This document shows, piece by piece, positions 1 to 8,575 of a stretch of DNA of 64,000 bases. The notes under the pieces are model-generated. The model was given only the letters and a program-made list of their open reading frames with translations, was not told the origin of the DNA and searched no databases. Positions within the stretch are counted from its first letter, which is position 1; every line of letters begins with the position of its first letter. The stretch is from Blastomonas sp. SL216 (GTDB lineage Bacteria > Pseudomonadota > Alphaproteobacteria > Sphingomonadales > Sphingomonadaceae): assembly GCA_026625625.1 (NCBI GenBank), contig CP113055.1, forward strand, positions 1,304,501-1,368,500, read 5' to 3'. The position numbers and the translations under genes are program-made.

Positions 1-950
1 ACGAGGTTCAGGGCAACGTCACCGTCGATACGCGCGAACTCGATGATTATGTCCTGCTGCGCTCCGATGGCACCCCCACCTATATGCTCGCGGTTGTCGT
101 CGACGATCACGACATGGGCGTGACGCACATCATCCGCGGCGACGATCATCTCAACAACGCATTCCGTCAGCTCGCGCTGATCCAGGCGATGGGCTGGCCA
201 GAGCCGGTCTATGCGCACATCCCGCTGATCCACGGCAATGACGGCGCCAAGCTTTCCAAGCGCCACGGCGCGCTGGGCGTCGAGGCCTATCGCGACGATA
301 TGGGCATCGTCTCCGACGCGATGTTCAACTATCTGCTGCGCCTGGGCTGGGGCTATGGCGACCGCGAGAAGATTTCGCGCGCCGAAGCCGTCGAGCTGTT
401 CGCGCTCGCCAATGTCGGCAAGTCGCCCTCGCGCTTCGATGCCAAGAAGCTGGTCAACCTCAACGGCCAGTATCTGCGCGAGATGGACGATGCCGCGCTT
501 GCCGCGCTGGTTGCACCGCGCGTCGCGGCCTTGATGAGCGAATTCGACGCCGCCAGCGGTACCGAGCTGCTCACCCGTGCGATGCCGGTGATGAAGCTGC
601 GCGCCCGCGACCTCAACGAACTCGCCGATGGAGCGCAGTTTCTCTTCAAGAATCGCCCGTTAAGCATGGACGAGAAAGCAAAATCCCTGCTAGACGAGGG
701 CGGGGTCGCGGTTTTGCAGACAGTATTGCCGGTTCTGACCGAGGCAGCGTCGTGGACGGCCGCCGCATTGGAAGAACAGGTTACCCAATTTGCCGAGGCA
801 CAGGGGCACGGCCTTGGCACTTATGCCCAGCCGCTGCGCGCCGCCCTTACCGGACAGGCACGCTCACCGGGTATATTCGATGTGCTCGAACTCCTGGGCC
901 GCGAGGAATCGCTCGCCCGGATCAACGACGTCACGCGCGTCGCCGCCTGA
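1..950 (+). CDS. gltX: Glutamate--tRNA ligase, 3' part (5' end outside window)
   Basis: This is the C-terminal two thirds of a class I glutamyl-tRNA synthetase, which charges tRNA-Glu in the cytoplasm. The frame is open from base 3 to the TGA at 948-950 (315 residues). Seen: a catalytic-domain stretch (THIIRGDDHLNN, HIPLIHGNDGAKLSKRHG) whose KLSKRHG is the KMSKS-type ATP-binding loop, followed by the helical anticodon-binding domain. The upstream part with the HIGH motif lies outside the window. Many alphaproteobacteria carry two GltX paralogues, so the discriminating/non-discriminating class cannot be judged here. gltA follows 74 bases downstream on the same strand. Confidence 0.95.
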   Translation, partial: EVQGNVTVDTRELDDYVLLRSDGTPTYMLAVVVDDHDMGVTHIIRGDDHLNNAFRQLALIQAMGWPEPVYAHIPLIHGNDGAKLSKRHGALGVEAYRDDMGIVSDAMFNYLLRLGWGYGDREKISRAEAVELFALANVGKSPSRFDAKKLVNLNGQYLREMDDAALAALVAPRVAALMSEFDAASGTELLTRAMPVMKLRARDLNELADGAQFLFKNRPLSMDEKAKSLLDEGGVAVLQTVLPVLTEAASWTAAALEEQVTQFAEAQGHGLGTYAQPLRAALTGQARSPGIFDVLELLGREESLARINDVTRVAA

Positions 951-979
951 GCGGCGCCCGCGCGCAATACCAAACCCCT

Positions 980-997
980 GGCAAGGTCTGCCTTGCC
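980..997 (+). other. Perfect 7-bp hairpin between gltX and gltA
   Basis: GGCAAGG, a TCTG loop and CCTTGCC form a perfect short hairpin 28 bases before the gltA start. No T-tract follows, so it is not a classical intrinsic terminator. It could be an mRNA stabiliser or processing structure at the gltX/gltA boundary; the role is inference. Confidence 0.4.
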
Positions 998-1024
998 GCA
1001 TAAACGCTTGGAGGAGAACGTACC

Positions 1025-2308
1025 GTGTCAGACAGCGCATCATTGAAGATCGGCGACAAGGAAAGCGGCTATCCGATCCGCTCCGGCACGATCGGCCCGG
1101 ACGTCATCGACATCCGCAAGCTCTACGCCGAAACCGGCTGCTTCACCTATGATCCCGGCTTCACCTCCACCGCCAGCTGCGATTCCGCACTGACCTATAT
1201 CGATGGCGACGAAGGCGTGCTCCTGCACCGCGGCTATCCGATCGGCGAACTCGCCGAGGATTCGAGCTTCATGGAAGTCTCGTACCTGCTGCTCAACGGC
1301 GAACTGCCCAGCAAGGACGAGCTCGACAGCTTCACCTACACCATCTCGCGCCACACCATGCTGCACGAGCAGCTGATGCAATTCTATCGCGGCTTCCGTC
1401 GCGACGCGCACCCGATGGCGATCATGTGCGGCGTCGTCGGCGCGCTGTCGGCCTTCTATCATGACTCGACCGATATCGCCGATCCCGAGCATCGCAAGAT
1501 CTCGAGCCACCGGCTGATCGCCAAGATGCCGACGATCGCTGCGGCTGCGTACAAATATTCGGTGGGACAGCCGTTCGTCTATCCGGACAACTCGTTGTCC
1601 TATACCGGCAATTTCCTGAAGATGACCTTCGGCGTGCCGGCCGAGAAGTACGAGGTGAACCCGGTGGTCGAGCGCGCGCTCGATCGCATCTTCATCCTCC
1701 ATGCCGACCATGAACAGAACGCCTCGACCTCGACCGTGCGTCTGGCCGGTTCCTCGGGCGCCAATCCGTTCGCCTGTATCGCGGCGGGCATCGCCTGTCT
1801 GTGGGGCCCGGCGCATGGCGGCGCGAACGAAGCTGCGCTCAACATGCTGCGCGAGATCGGCACGCCCGACAAGATTCCGCATTATATCGAGCGCGCCAAG
1901 GACAAGAACGATCCGTTCCGCCTGATGGGCTTCGGTCACCGCGTCTACAAGAACTACGACCCGCGCGCGACGGTGATGCAGAAGACCGTGCGCGAGGTGT
2001 TCGACGCGCTCAAGGTCAGCGATCCGGTGTTCGAGGTTGCGCTGCAGCTCGAGGAAATGGCGCTCAACGACCCCTATTTCATCGAGAAGAAGCTGTTCCC
2101 GAATGTCGACTTCTATTCGGGCGTGATCCTCTCGGCGATCGGCTTCCCGACCACGATGTTCACCGCCCTGTTCGCGCTCGCGCGCACCGTGGGCTGGGTC
2201 GCGCAGTGGAACGAGATGATCTCCGACCCCGGCCAGAAGATCGGCCGCCCGCGTCAGCTGTACACCGGCCCGACGCAGCGTCCCTATGTGGAGATCGGCA
2301 AGCGCTGA
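1025..2308 (+). CDS. gltA: Citrate synthase (type II)
   Basis: Condenses oxaloacetate and acetyl-CoA to citrate, the entry step of the TCA cycle. The 427-residue length matches hexameric bacterial type II citrate synthases. Seen: the N-terminal beta region ([19 protein letters not shown]), the active-site segments [11 protein letters not shown] and [12 protein letters not shown] with catalytic histidines, and [15 protein letters not shown]. The GTG start at 1025 is chosen because GGAGGAGA lies 6-10 bases upstream and the conserved N-terminus begins here. It stands as its own unit, closed by a strong terminator at 2341. Isocitrate dehydrogenase lies 8 kb away. Confidence 0.97.
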   Translation: MSDSASLKIGDKESGYPIRSGTIGPDVIDIRKLYAETGCFTYDPGFTSTASCDSALTYIDGDEGVLLHRGYPIGELAEDSSFMEVSYLLLNGELPSKDELDSFTYTISRHTMLHEQLMQFYRGFRRDAHPMAIMCGVVGALSAFYHDSTDIADPEHRKISSHRLIAKMPTIAAAAYKYSVGQPFVYPDNSLSYTGNFLKMTFGVPAEKYEVNPVVERALDRIFILHADHEQNASTSTVRLAGSSGANPFACIAAGIACLWGPAHGGANEAALNMLREIGTPDKIPHYIERAKDKNDPFRLMGFGHRVYKNYDPRATVMQKTVREVFDALKVSDPVFEVALQLEEMALNDPYFIEKKLFPNVDFYSGVILSAIGFPTTMFTALFALARTVGWVAQWNEMISDPGQKIGRPRQLYTGPTQRPYVEIGKR

Positions 2309-2340
2309 TCGCTCCCTTAGGCTATCGCGACATACCGAAG

Positions 2341-2372
2341 CGCCCTCCCCTCACCGGGAGGGCGTTTTGCTT
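2341..2372 (+). terminator. Rho-independent terminator of gltA
   Basis: CGCCCTCCC (2341-2349) pairs perfectly with GGGAGGGCG (2356-2364) across a 6-base loop and is followed by TTTTGCTTT. It lies 32 bases after the gltA stop codon. Confidence 0.9.
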
Positions 2373-2404
2373 TATGGCGGCAATGACCTAGCGCAAATTT
2401 TGAT

Positions 2405-2487
2405 CGTCACCCCCGCGCAGGCGGGGGTCCCGCTGCATATCTCACGCACGCGCAGGAGCGGGATTCCCGCTTTCGCGGGAATGACGA
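2405..2487. repeat. REP-like multi-hairpin intergenic element
   Basis: Three nested or adjacent dyads fill the gap between gltA and dnaN: CCCCCGC/GCGGGGG (2410-2427), TCCCGCT/AGCGGGA (2428-2434 with 2457-2463) and ATTCCCGC/GCGGGAAT (2463-2482). CGTCA and TGACG close the outer ends. Motifs of this type (CCCGCG-AAAGCGGGAAT) are dispersed in many proteobacterial genomes. It sits between two convergent genes and could also help end dnaN transcription. Copy number elsewhere in the genome cannot be seen from this window. Confidence 0.75.
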
Positions 2488-2515
2488 GACTGGTTTACGG
2501 AAGACGAAACGCGCG

Positions 2516-3634
2516 TCAGACGCGCATCGGCATCAGCACGTAGAGCGCGGTGGCCTTGTCGTTCTCGCGGATCAGCGTCGGAGCGCTGCTGTCGGCCAGG
2601 TGCAATTCGACGACATCGCCGTCGATCTCGCTCAGGATGTCGAGCAGATAGCGCGCGTTGAAACCGATCTCGAAGCCATCGCTGGCATACTGGCCCTCGA
2701 CCTCTTCGGCTGCCGTGCCGTTTTCCGGGCTGGTGACCGACAGCGTGATCTTGTCCTTTTCCAGCGCCATCTTGACCGCGCGGGTCTTTTCGGTGGCGAT
2801 GGTAGCCACGCGGTCGACGCCCTGTTCGAACGCACGCGGATCGATCTTGAGCAGCTTGTCGTTCGCGGTCGGGATGACGCGGCTGTAATCCGGGAAGGTG
2901 CCGTCGATCAGCTTCGAGGTGAGGATCGCGCTGCCCAGAGTGAAGCGGATCTTGCTGGCCGACAGGTCCACCTGCACGCGCGAATCGCCGCGCTCGTCGA
3001 GCAGCTTGCGGAGTTCCGCGATGCATTTGCGCGGCACGATCACGTCGGGCATGCCCTCGGCGCCATCGGGCCGGTCGAGCGTCACGCGTGCCAGGCGGTG
3101 CCCATCGGTCGCGGCGGCCTTGAGCACCGGACGATCATCATCGGCGACATGCAGGAAGATGCCGTTGAGATAATAGCGCGTCTCTTCGGTCGAGATCGCA
3201 AAGCGCGTCTTGTCGATGATCTGCACCAGCTCCGCCGCAGCCAGCTCGAAGCTGGTCGGCAGGTCGCCCTCTGCAATCACCGGGAAGTCGTCGCGCGGCA
3301 GCGTCGGCAGCGTGAAGCGGCTGCGACCGGCGCGCACCAGCATCTTGCCGTCGGCCGCATCGAGCATCACCTGGCTGCCATCGGGCAGCTTGCGGGCGAT
3401 TTCGAACAGCGTATGCGCCGAGACCGTGATCGATCCGGGGGTTTCTACCGAATAGGCGCTCATCGTCTCTACGATCTGCAGGTCGAGGTCGGTCGCCATG
3501 AAGCGCAGGGCACCATCGCTCGATGCCTCGATCAGCACGTTCGACAGGATGGGGATCGTGTTGCGCCGTTCCACCACCGACTGAACATGGCTGAGGCTCT
3601 TGAGGAGCGTCGCGCGTTCGATAGTCGCTTTCAT
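2516..3634 (-). CDS. dnaN: DNA polymerase III sliding clamp, beta subunit
   Basis: Ring-shaped processivity clamp of DNA polymerase III. The 372-residue length and start (MKATIERATLLKSLSHVQSVVERRNTIPILSNVLIEA, here split in reading) are typical. Three topologically equal clamp domains of about 120 residues can be traced, and the C-terminus ends in the family-typical ALYVLMPMRV. The gene is not next to dnaA or recF, which fits sphingomonads, where dnaN is usually away from dnaA. It is divergent from the phosphatase gene at 3826 and convergent with gltA. Confidence 0.97.
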   Translation of the reverse strand: MKATIERATLLKSLSHVQSVVERRNTIPILSNVLIEASSDGALRFMATDLDLQIVETMSAYSVETPGSITVSAHTLFEIARKLPDGSQVMLDAADGKMLVRAGRSRFTLPTLPRDDFPVIAEGDLPTSFELAAAELVQIIDKTRFAISTEETRYYLNGIFLHVADDDRPVLKAAATDGHRLARVTLDRPDGAEGMPDVIVPRKCIAELRKLLDERGDSRVQVDLSASKIRFTLGSAILTSKLIDGTFPDYSRVIPTANDKLLKIDPRAFEQGVDRVATIATEKTRAVKMALEKDKITLSVTSPENGTAAEEVEGQYASDGFEIGFNARYLLDILSEIDGDVVELHLADSSAPTLIRENDKATALYVLMPMRV

Positions 3635-3825
3635 GAAAATCCCCCGAAGCCGCTAGGCCTCAAAAACAGCAAGAGACACATCTGCCAATATGGCAGAATC
3701 CGGACCCACTTCATTAACAAGATTGGCTTTAGGGGCAAGCCGATAGCCGGGCAAACGCGCTAAAACTGTGGAAAATGGTCACATAGTCTTGCCTAAAGCG
3801 ATGCCATTGCCGAAACGGAACAGAT
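3635..3825. promoter_or_regulatory. Divergent promoter region dnaN / histidine phosphatase
   Basis: This 191-base non-coding gap must hold the promoters of both divergent genes. It contains a perfect dyad TCTGCCA-ATA-TGGCAGA at 3681-3697, 47 bases before the dnaN start, which is a candidate operator or 5'-UTR hairpin. TGTGGAAAA near 3767 resembles a weak DnaA box. No sure -35/-10 pair could be assigned. Confidence 0.5.
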
Positions 3826-4482
3826 ATGACGCAAAATTCCCGGTTTTCCTGCCCACCCGTCCCCGGCCGCCTGTTCATCGCGCGGCATGGAGAGACGGTG
3901 TTCAACGCTGCCAAGCGGCTGCAGGGGGACCATCTCCACACCCCGCTGACGCGCGCCGGATTTGCCCAGGCCGATGGCATGGGGGCAGCGCTGGCGGGGG
4001 TGCTGGGGCCGCAGCCTGATCTCACCTTATGGGCATCGGATACCGGACGCGCGCTGCAGACGCTGGCGGTCATCACCGAACATCTGAGCCTGGACTGGCA
4101 TGACGCCGGACGCGACATGCGGTTGGCGGAAATCGGCATGGGCTGCTGGGGCGGGCGCTATTATGCCGATGTCGTTGCCGAAATCGGCCCGATCGTCAGC
4201 GCCGACATGCTGCTGACGCCTGCCCCTGATGGCGAAACCTATCCCCAGATCGCCGACCGGGTCATCGGCTGGCTGGCCGATCATGCCGCCGAACCGGGCG
4301 ACCGTCTGATCATCATGCACGGCATTTCCAGCCGGGTGCTGCGCGGCGTTCTGCTCGGCCTGCCGCTCCACCCGGTATTCGGCGCCCCCATCGCGCCGGG
4401 GCTGCCGCAGGGATCGGTGGTGATGATCGAGGACGGCCAGGAGCATATCGTCGTCACCGGTACCGGCGGAGGCCATGCGTGA
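3826..4482 (+). CDS. Histidine phosphatase family protein (phosphoglycerate mutase-like)
   Basis: A 218-residue cytosolic member of the histidine phosphatase superfamily. Seen: the phosphohistidine motif FIARHGETVFN near residue 20, a predicted proton donor in MRLAEIGMGCWGG, and the second catalytic histidine in LIIMHGISSRVLRG. The clan includes 2,3-bisphosphoglycerate-dependent mutases, broad-specificity phosphatases and alpha-ribazole phosphatase; the substrate cannot be deduced. Its stop overlaps the start of the next gene by four bases (GTGA), so the two are almost certainly co-transcribed. Confidence 0.85.
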   Translation: MTQNSRFSCPPVPGRLFIARHGETVFNAAKRLQGDHLHTPLTRAGFAQADGMGAALAGVLGPQPDLTLWASDTGRALQTLAVITEHLSLDWHDAGRDMRLAEIGMGCWGGRYYADVVAEIGPIVSADMLLTPAPDGETYPQIADRVIGWLADHAAEPGDRLIIMHGISSRVLRGVLLGLPLHPVFGAPIAPGLPQGSVVMIEDGQEHIVVTGTGGGHA

Positions 4483-4976
4483 GACGATACGCCGCCCTGC
4501 TGGCCACTGCGCTGCTGGCGGCAACCGTTCCGACTGTTCAAGCGCGCGACAGCCTGGGCGTGTTCGATGACTGGGGCGCGTTCCGCGATCCTCAGGTGCC
4601 GCGTTGCTATGCCATAGCCCAGCCCGACGAGGTGCGCGGGTCGCGTCAGTACCGGCCGTTTGCCAGCATTGGTTACTGGCCGAAACGCGGCGTACGCGGC
4701 CAGTTCCACCTGCGATTGAGCCGCGCCATGGCCAAGGGGCAAGCCGTCACGCTGACCATCGGCATCCGCCGCTTTCGCCTGTCCGGCGGCGGCGGCGATG
4801 CATGGGCCCGTGATCGCGCGATGGACGCGGCGATCATCGCCGCGATGCGCTCTGCCCGTGAGATGACTGCCAGCAGCGAAGACGCACGCGGCAACACGAT
4901 CCGCGAGCTGTATCTGCTCAAGGGTGCTGCCACCGCGATGGACGCCGCCGCGCTGGGCTGCGCACGGCGGGGCTAG
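4479..4976 (+). CDS. Small secreted protein of unknown function
   Basis: A 165-residue protein with a clear Sec signal peptide (MRRYAALLATALLAATVPTVQA), so it is probably periplasmic. The mature part starts SLGVFDDWGAFRD and has two cysteines (RCYAIAQ and the C-terminal LGCARRG) that could form a disulfide. The W-GAF-D/CYAIA pattern is loosely like IalB-type secreted proteins, but I cannot claim membership. GTG start at 4479 overlaps the phosphatase stop. It converges with and overlaps the iron-permease-like gene by four bases (4973-4976). Confidence 0.75.
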   Translation: MRRYAALLATALLAATVPTVQARDSLGVFDDWGAFRDPQVPRCYAIAQPDEVRGSRQYRPFASIGYWPKRGVRGQFHLRLSRAMAKGQAVTLTIGIRRFRLSGGGGDAWARDRAMDAAIIAAMRSAREMTASSEDARGNTIRELYLLKGAATAMDAAALGCARRG

Positions 4977-5383
4977 ATCCGGTCGAGCAGCCGTTCGACA
5001 CTGGCATGCCCTGCCTTGTGCCGGTCTTCCTCGGCACGCCCCTCCTCCTCCAGCGCCGCGCGGATCGCCTCGATCTGGATGTCGGTGAGATGCTCGATAC
5101 CGATGAACGCGTTGCGCGCATCGGTCTGGGCGCGGATCAGCTCGTCGAGCTTGGCCTGAATCGCCGCAGCATCGCGGTTCTGGCTGTTCTGGATGACGAA
5201 CACCATCAGGAAGGTGATGATCGTGGTGCCGGTGTTGATCACCAGCTGCCAGGTATCGGAATAATCGAACAACGGCCCGCTCAGCCCCCAGAGCAGGATG
5301 ATCGCGAGCGCTGCGACAAAGGCGAAGGGCCTGCCGACGATCCATGCGACGCGGGTGGCAATGACGGTGAAGAAACGGTCCAT
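4973..5383 (-). CDS. Low-affinity iron permease-like membrane protein
   Basis: A 136-residue protein with two membrane segments (AFVAALAIILLWGLSGPLF and LVINTGTTIITFLMVFVIQNSQNRD) and a charged, helical C-terminal tail. The WQLVINTGTTIITFLMVFVIQNSQNRD block is the hallmark of the low-affinity iron permease family (Fet4-related), where bacterial versions are short; transport activity is unproven. The start is placed at the ATG at 5381-5383 (MDRFFTVIATRVAW) because the longer open frame upstream is low-complexity and overlaps rlmN. Confidence 0.8.
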   Translation of the reverse strand: MDRFFTVIATRVAWIVGRPFAFVAALAIILLWGLSGPLFDYSDTWQLVINTGTTIITFLMVFVIQNSQNRDAAAIQAKLDELIRAQTDARNAFIGIEHLTDIQIEAIRAALEEEGRAEEDRHKAGHASVERLLDRI

Positions 5384-5462
5384 GGAGGCTCCTGATGGCT
5401 GAACGGCGGCGCGTCTGCCGCAGAGGTAGCAATTACGCCCGAATTTGACTATGTGGCGCGGC

Positions 5463-6716
5463 ATGAACGCTGAAACCCCGATCACCATGCCCATCCCGGG
5501 CCATATCGACCCCGTCCCCGTGCCGCGCGCGATCACGCCGCGGGCCGATGGCCGTGCCGATCTGATGGGCCTGATGCGCGAGGATATCGGTGCGCTGCTC
5601 GAAGTGGCGGGTCTCGATCGCAAACAGGCCAAGCTGCGCTCCAAGCAGGTTTTCCACTGGATCTACCATCGCGGCGTCACCGATTTCGACGCGATGACCG
5701 ATATTGCCAAGACGATGCGCCCCTGGCTGGCGGAACGCTTCGTCATCGGCCGCCCCGAAATCGTCGAGGCGCAGGTATCGAGCGACGGCACCCGCAAATG
5801 GCTGCTGCGCACCGATGATGGCCAGGATTACGAGATGGTCTTCATCCCCGATGCGGACCGCGGCACCCTGTGCATTTCCAGTCAGGTCGGCTGCACGCTC
5901 AACTGCCGCTTCTGCCATACCGGCACGATGCGGCTGGTGCGCAACCTGACCCCAGGCGAGATTGTCGGCCAGGTCATGCTGGCGCGCGATGCGCTGGGCG
6001 AATGGCCCAAGGGCGCGATGGATCATCTCGACGAGGACGAGGACGCCGCCGCCTATACCGCCGATGGACGCCTGCTCACCAATATCGTGCTGATGGGCAT
6101 GGGCGAGCCGCTCTACAATTTCGATCATGTCCGTGACGCAATGAAAGTGGTGATGCACGGCGACGGCCTGGCGCTGTCCAAGCGACGCATCACGCTGTCG
6201 ACCAGCGGCGTCGTGCCGATGATGGCACGCTGCGGCGAAGAAATCGGCGTCAACCTGGCGGTCTCGCTGCACGCGGTGACCAAGGATGTGCGCGACGAAA
6301 TCGTGCCGCTCAACCGCAAATACGGCCTCGAGCAGCTGCTCCAGGCCTGTGCCGATTATCCGGGCGCCAGCAACGCGCGCCGCATCACCTTCGAATATGT
6401 GATGCTCAAGGACAAGAACGACAGCGACGACGATGCGCGCGAGCTGGTCCGCCTGCTCAAGGCCTATGACCTGCCCGCCAAGGTCAACCTGATCCCGTTT
6501 AACCCCTGGCCCGGCGCGGCGTACGAATGCTCCGACCCGGATCGCATCAAGCGCTTTTCAGACATCGTGTTCGAAGGCGGCATCAGCGCGCCGGTGCGCA
6601 CCCCGCGCGGCCGCGACATCATGGCGGCCTGTGGCCAGCTCAAGTCCGCTGCCGAAAAGAAGAGCCGCGCCGAGCTTGACCGGCTGGCAGAAGAGAAGCA
6701 GGCGGCATTGGGCTGA
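5463..6716 (+). CDS. rlmN: Dual-specificity 23S rRNA/tRNA adenine-C2 methyltransferase
   Basis: Radical-SAM enzyme that methylates C2 of A2503 in 23S rRNA and A37 of some tRNAs. Seen: the radical SAM cluster motif in [18 protein letters not shown] (C-x3-C-x2-C), a [11 protein letters not shown]-binding motif, [10 protein letters not shown], and the C-terminal AACGQL whose cysteine is one of the two methylation cysteines. Length about 417 residues. The ATG at 5463 ([14 protein letters not shown]) is preferred; in-frame ATG 5451 and TTG 5445 are possible but lack a better ribosome-binding site. An acidic insert ([15 protein letters not shown]) is seen between the cluster domain and the GEPL motif. 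Confidence 0.95.
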   Translation: MNAETPITMPIPGHIDPVPVPRAITPRADGRADLMGLMREDIGALLEVAGLDRKQAKLRSKQVFHWIYHRGVTDFDAMTDIAKTMRPWLAERFVIGRPEIVEAQVSSDGTRKWLLRTDDGQDYEMVFIPDADRGTLCISSQVGCTLNCRFCHTGTMRLVRNLTPGEIVGQVMLARDALGEWPKGAMDHLDEDEDAAAYTADGRLLTNIVLMGMGEPLYNFDHVRDAMKVVMHGDGLALSKRRITLSTSGVVPMMARCGEEIGVNLAVSLHAVTKDVRDEIVPLNRKYGLEQLLQACADYPGASNARRITFEYVMLKDKNDSDDDARELVRLLKAYDLPAKVNLIPFNPWPGAAYECSDPDRIKRFSDIVFEGGISAPVRTPRGRDIMAACGQLKSAAEKKSRAELDRLAEEKQAALG

Positions 6717-6741
6717 TCCCTCACGGCGTTTCTGCCGCCTC

Positions 6742-8514
6742 TCAGGCGGCGGGCGCCTCGCCAGACCGCAGGGCGGGCTTCTGGTCGAGCCCGCCTTCTT
6801 CCATGATCCGGCGGCGCAGTTCATCGCGCTTGCCGTGAATGGAAGCGATGACGTGCCCCATGGCAATGCCCAGATCGACCAGCAAAGCTTCGGACAGCTG
6901 CAATGAACTTTCCAGCGCCTCCGGCACCGCAAGCGTAGCGCCCGCCCGGTATAGCTCGCTCGCATGATCGGTATCGCGGGCGCGGGCAATGATCGTCAGG
7001 TCCGGAACCCAGCCATGGACACGGCGCACGATCTGCACCGCCAGCACCGGGTCATCCATGGTCAGGATCAGCGCACGGGCATGGCCCAGACGCAGGCGAT
7101 CGAGCAATTCGGGGCGCGCGACATCGCCGAACACGATCGGCACGCCGGCGCGCCGTGCGGTCAGCACGACATCGACATTGGATTCGACCGCGACAAACGG
7201 TTGGCCATGCTCCTTGAGCATATCGGCAATGATTTCACCGACGCGGCCGTAACCAAAGATCACGGTGCGATCATTGGCAATGTCCGATTGGTCGATGGGC
7301 GCCGCGTCGCTGGCCCGCATTTCCAGATGGCGGGCCATGCTGTGCCCCAGCTTGGCCAGCAGCGGCGTGATCGTAAGTCCGATGGCGGTGACGATCTGCC
7401 AGAACTGGGCCGTGGAGGCCTGGATCAGCTGGGCCTGAACCGCTGCAGCCAGCACGATCAGGGTGGTTTCGGACGGACTGGCCATCAACACGCCAGCCTC
7501 GGCCGCCGTCCCGCGCCGTGCACCGGCGACACGCAGCAGCAGCCCGGTGACCACCGCCTTGACCACGACCACGCCGACCACCGCAATGGCCAGTGACTGC
7601 CAATGGGCGACGATCACCCGGATGTCGATCGACATGCCGACCGTGATCAGGAAGACGCCCAGCGCCAGCCCCTTGAACGGCTCGATCAGAATCTCGACCT
7701 CGCCATGATATTCGGTCTCGGCAATGATCAGGCCGGCGAGCAGTGCGCCGACGATGGGCGAGAGGCCGACAGACGCGGTGGCCAGGCTCGCGGTGATGAC
7801 GACCAGAAGGCTTGCCGCCAGAAACAGCTCTGGGCTCTTGGTCCGCGCAGCCTGAGCGAACATCCGGGGCAGGATCATGCGCCCCAGGACCAGCATGGCG
7901 AGCACGGTCGCGACGCCCAGCAGCAGCGTGATACCCAGATTGCTGGCCCCCGACATGCCCGCTGTCGGCGCGAGCGCACCGAGCAGGAAGATGATGGGGA
8001 CGATCGCGACATCCTCGAACAGCAGCATGGCCAGAGCCGCGCGCCCGACGGGGGATGTGGTGCCCGACATAGGCAGCACCAATGCAGTCGACGAAAGCGC
8101 CAGCGCCAGGCCGAGGCCAATGGCTCCGCCCCAATTCTGTCCGACCATGTTCAGAGCCGTCCCGATGATCAGTGCGGACAGCAGCAATTCTGCCGCACCA
8201 ACCCCGAAAACCAGCTTGCGCAGGCTCCAGAGTCGCTTGAACGACAGCTCAAGCCCGATGGTGAACAGCAGCAGGATGATGCCGAATTCGGCATAAGGCC
8301 CGATCGATTTCGCGTCGGTGATGGTGACATGGTAGAGCCAGGGATATTCATCGACCAGCGAGCCTAGCCCGGACGGCCCCACCAGGATGCCGATCAGCAG
8401 AAATCCGATGATCGGCGTGATTCTGAACCGGGCGAACGCCGGAATGACGATGCCGGCAGCGCCGAGAATGACGAGTGCATCGCTGAGGACCGGATTGTCG
8501 AGCGGATTATGCAT
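6742..8514 (-). CDS. KefB/RosB-type monovalent cation:proton antiporter with TrkA-N domain
   Basis: A 590-residue inner-membrane protein of the CPA2 family. The first ~385 residues hold about a dozen hydrophobic helices with the family blocks ITPIIGFLLIGILVGPSGLG, EFGIILLLFTIGLELS and LALSSTALVLPM. A soluble nucleotide-binding TrkA-N domain follows (VIFGYGRVGEIIADML, then VFGDVARPELLDRLRL). CPA2 proteins of this form exchange K+ or Na+ for H+ and are gated by NAD(H) or glutathione adducts; the ion cannot be told from sequence. Its stop lies 26 bases from rlmN's, on the opposite strand. Confidence 0.92.
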   Translation of the reverse strand: MHNPLDNPVLSDALVILGAAGIVIPAFARFRITPIIGFLLIGILVGPSGLGSLVDEYPWLYHVTITDAKSIGPYAEFGIILLLFTIGLELSFKRLWSLRKLVFGVGAAELLLSALIIGTALNMVGQNWGGAIGLGLALALSSTALVLPMSGTTSPVGRAALAMLLFEDVAIVPIIFLLGALAPTAGMSGASNLGITLLLGVATVLAMLVLGRMILPRMFAQAARTKSPELFLAASLLVVITASLATASVGLSPIVGALLAGLIIAETEYHGEVEILIEPFKGLALGVFLITVGMSIDIRVIVAHWQSLAIAVVGVVVVKAVVTGLLLRVAGARRGTAAEAGVLMASPSETTLIVLAAAVQAQLIQASTAQFWQIVTAIGLTITPLLAKLGHSMARHLEMRASDAAPIDQSDIANDRTVIFGYGRVGEIIADMLKEHGQPFVAVESNVDVVLTARRAGVPIVFGDVARPELLDRLRLGHARALILTMDDPVLAVQIVRRVHGWVPDLTIIARARDTDHASELYRAGATLAVPEALESSLQLSEALLVDLGIAMGHVIASIHGKRDELRRRIMEEGGLDQKPALRSGEAPAA

Positions 8515-8575
8515 GGATCAATTCATGGCGGATAAAGGACAGCATGTCAGCCATAAATCACGAGAATGAACGGTA

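Noticed and set aside
4973-5644. 223-residue version of the iron-permease-like protein
   Set aside because: The extra 87 N-terminal residues are low-complexity and antisense to the rlmN start; the family starts at the internal ATG.
6734-6750. GCCGCCT-CTC-AGGCGGC hairpin at the rlmN/antiporter junction as a terminator
   Set aside because: The stem overlaps the antiporter's last codons, the loop is only 3 bases and no T-tract follows on either strand.
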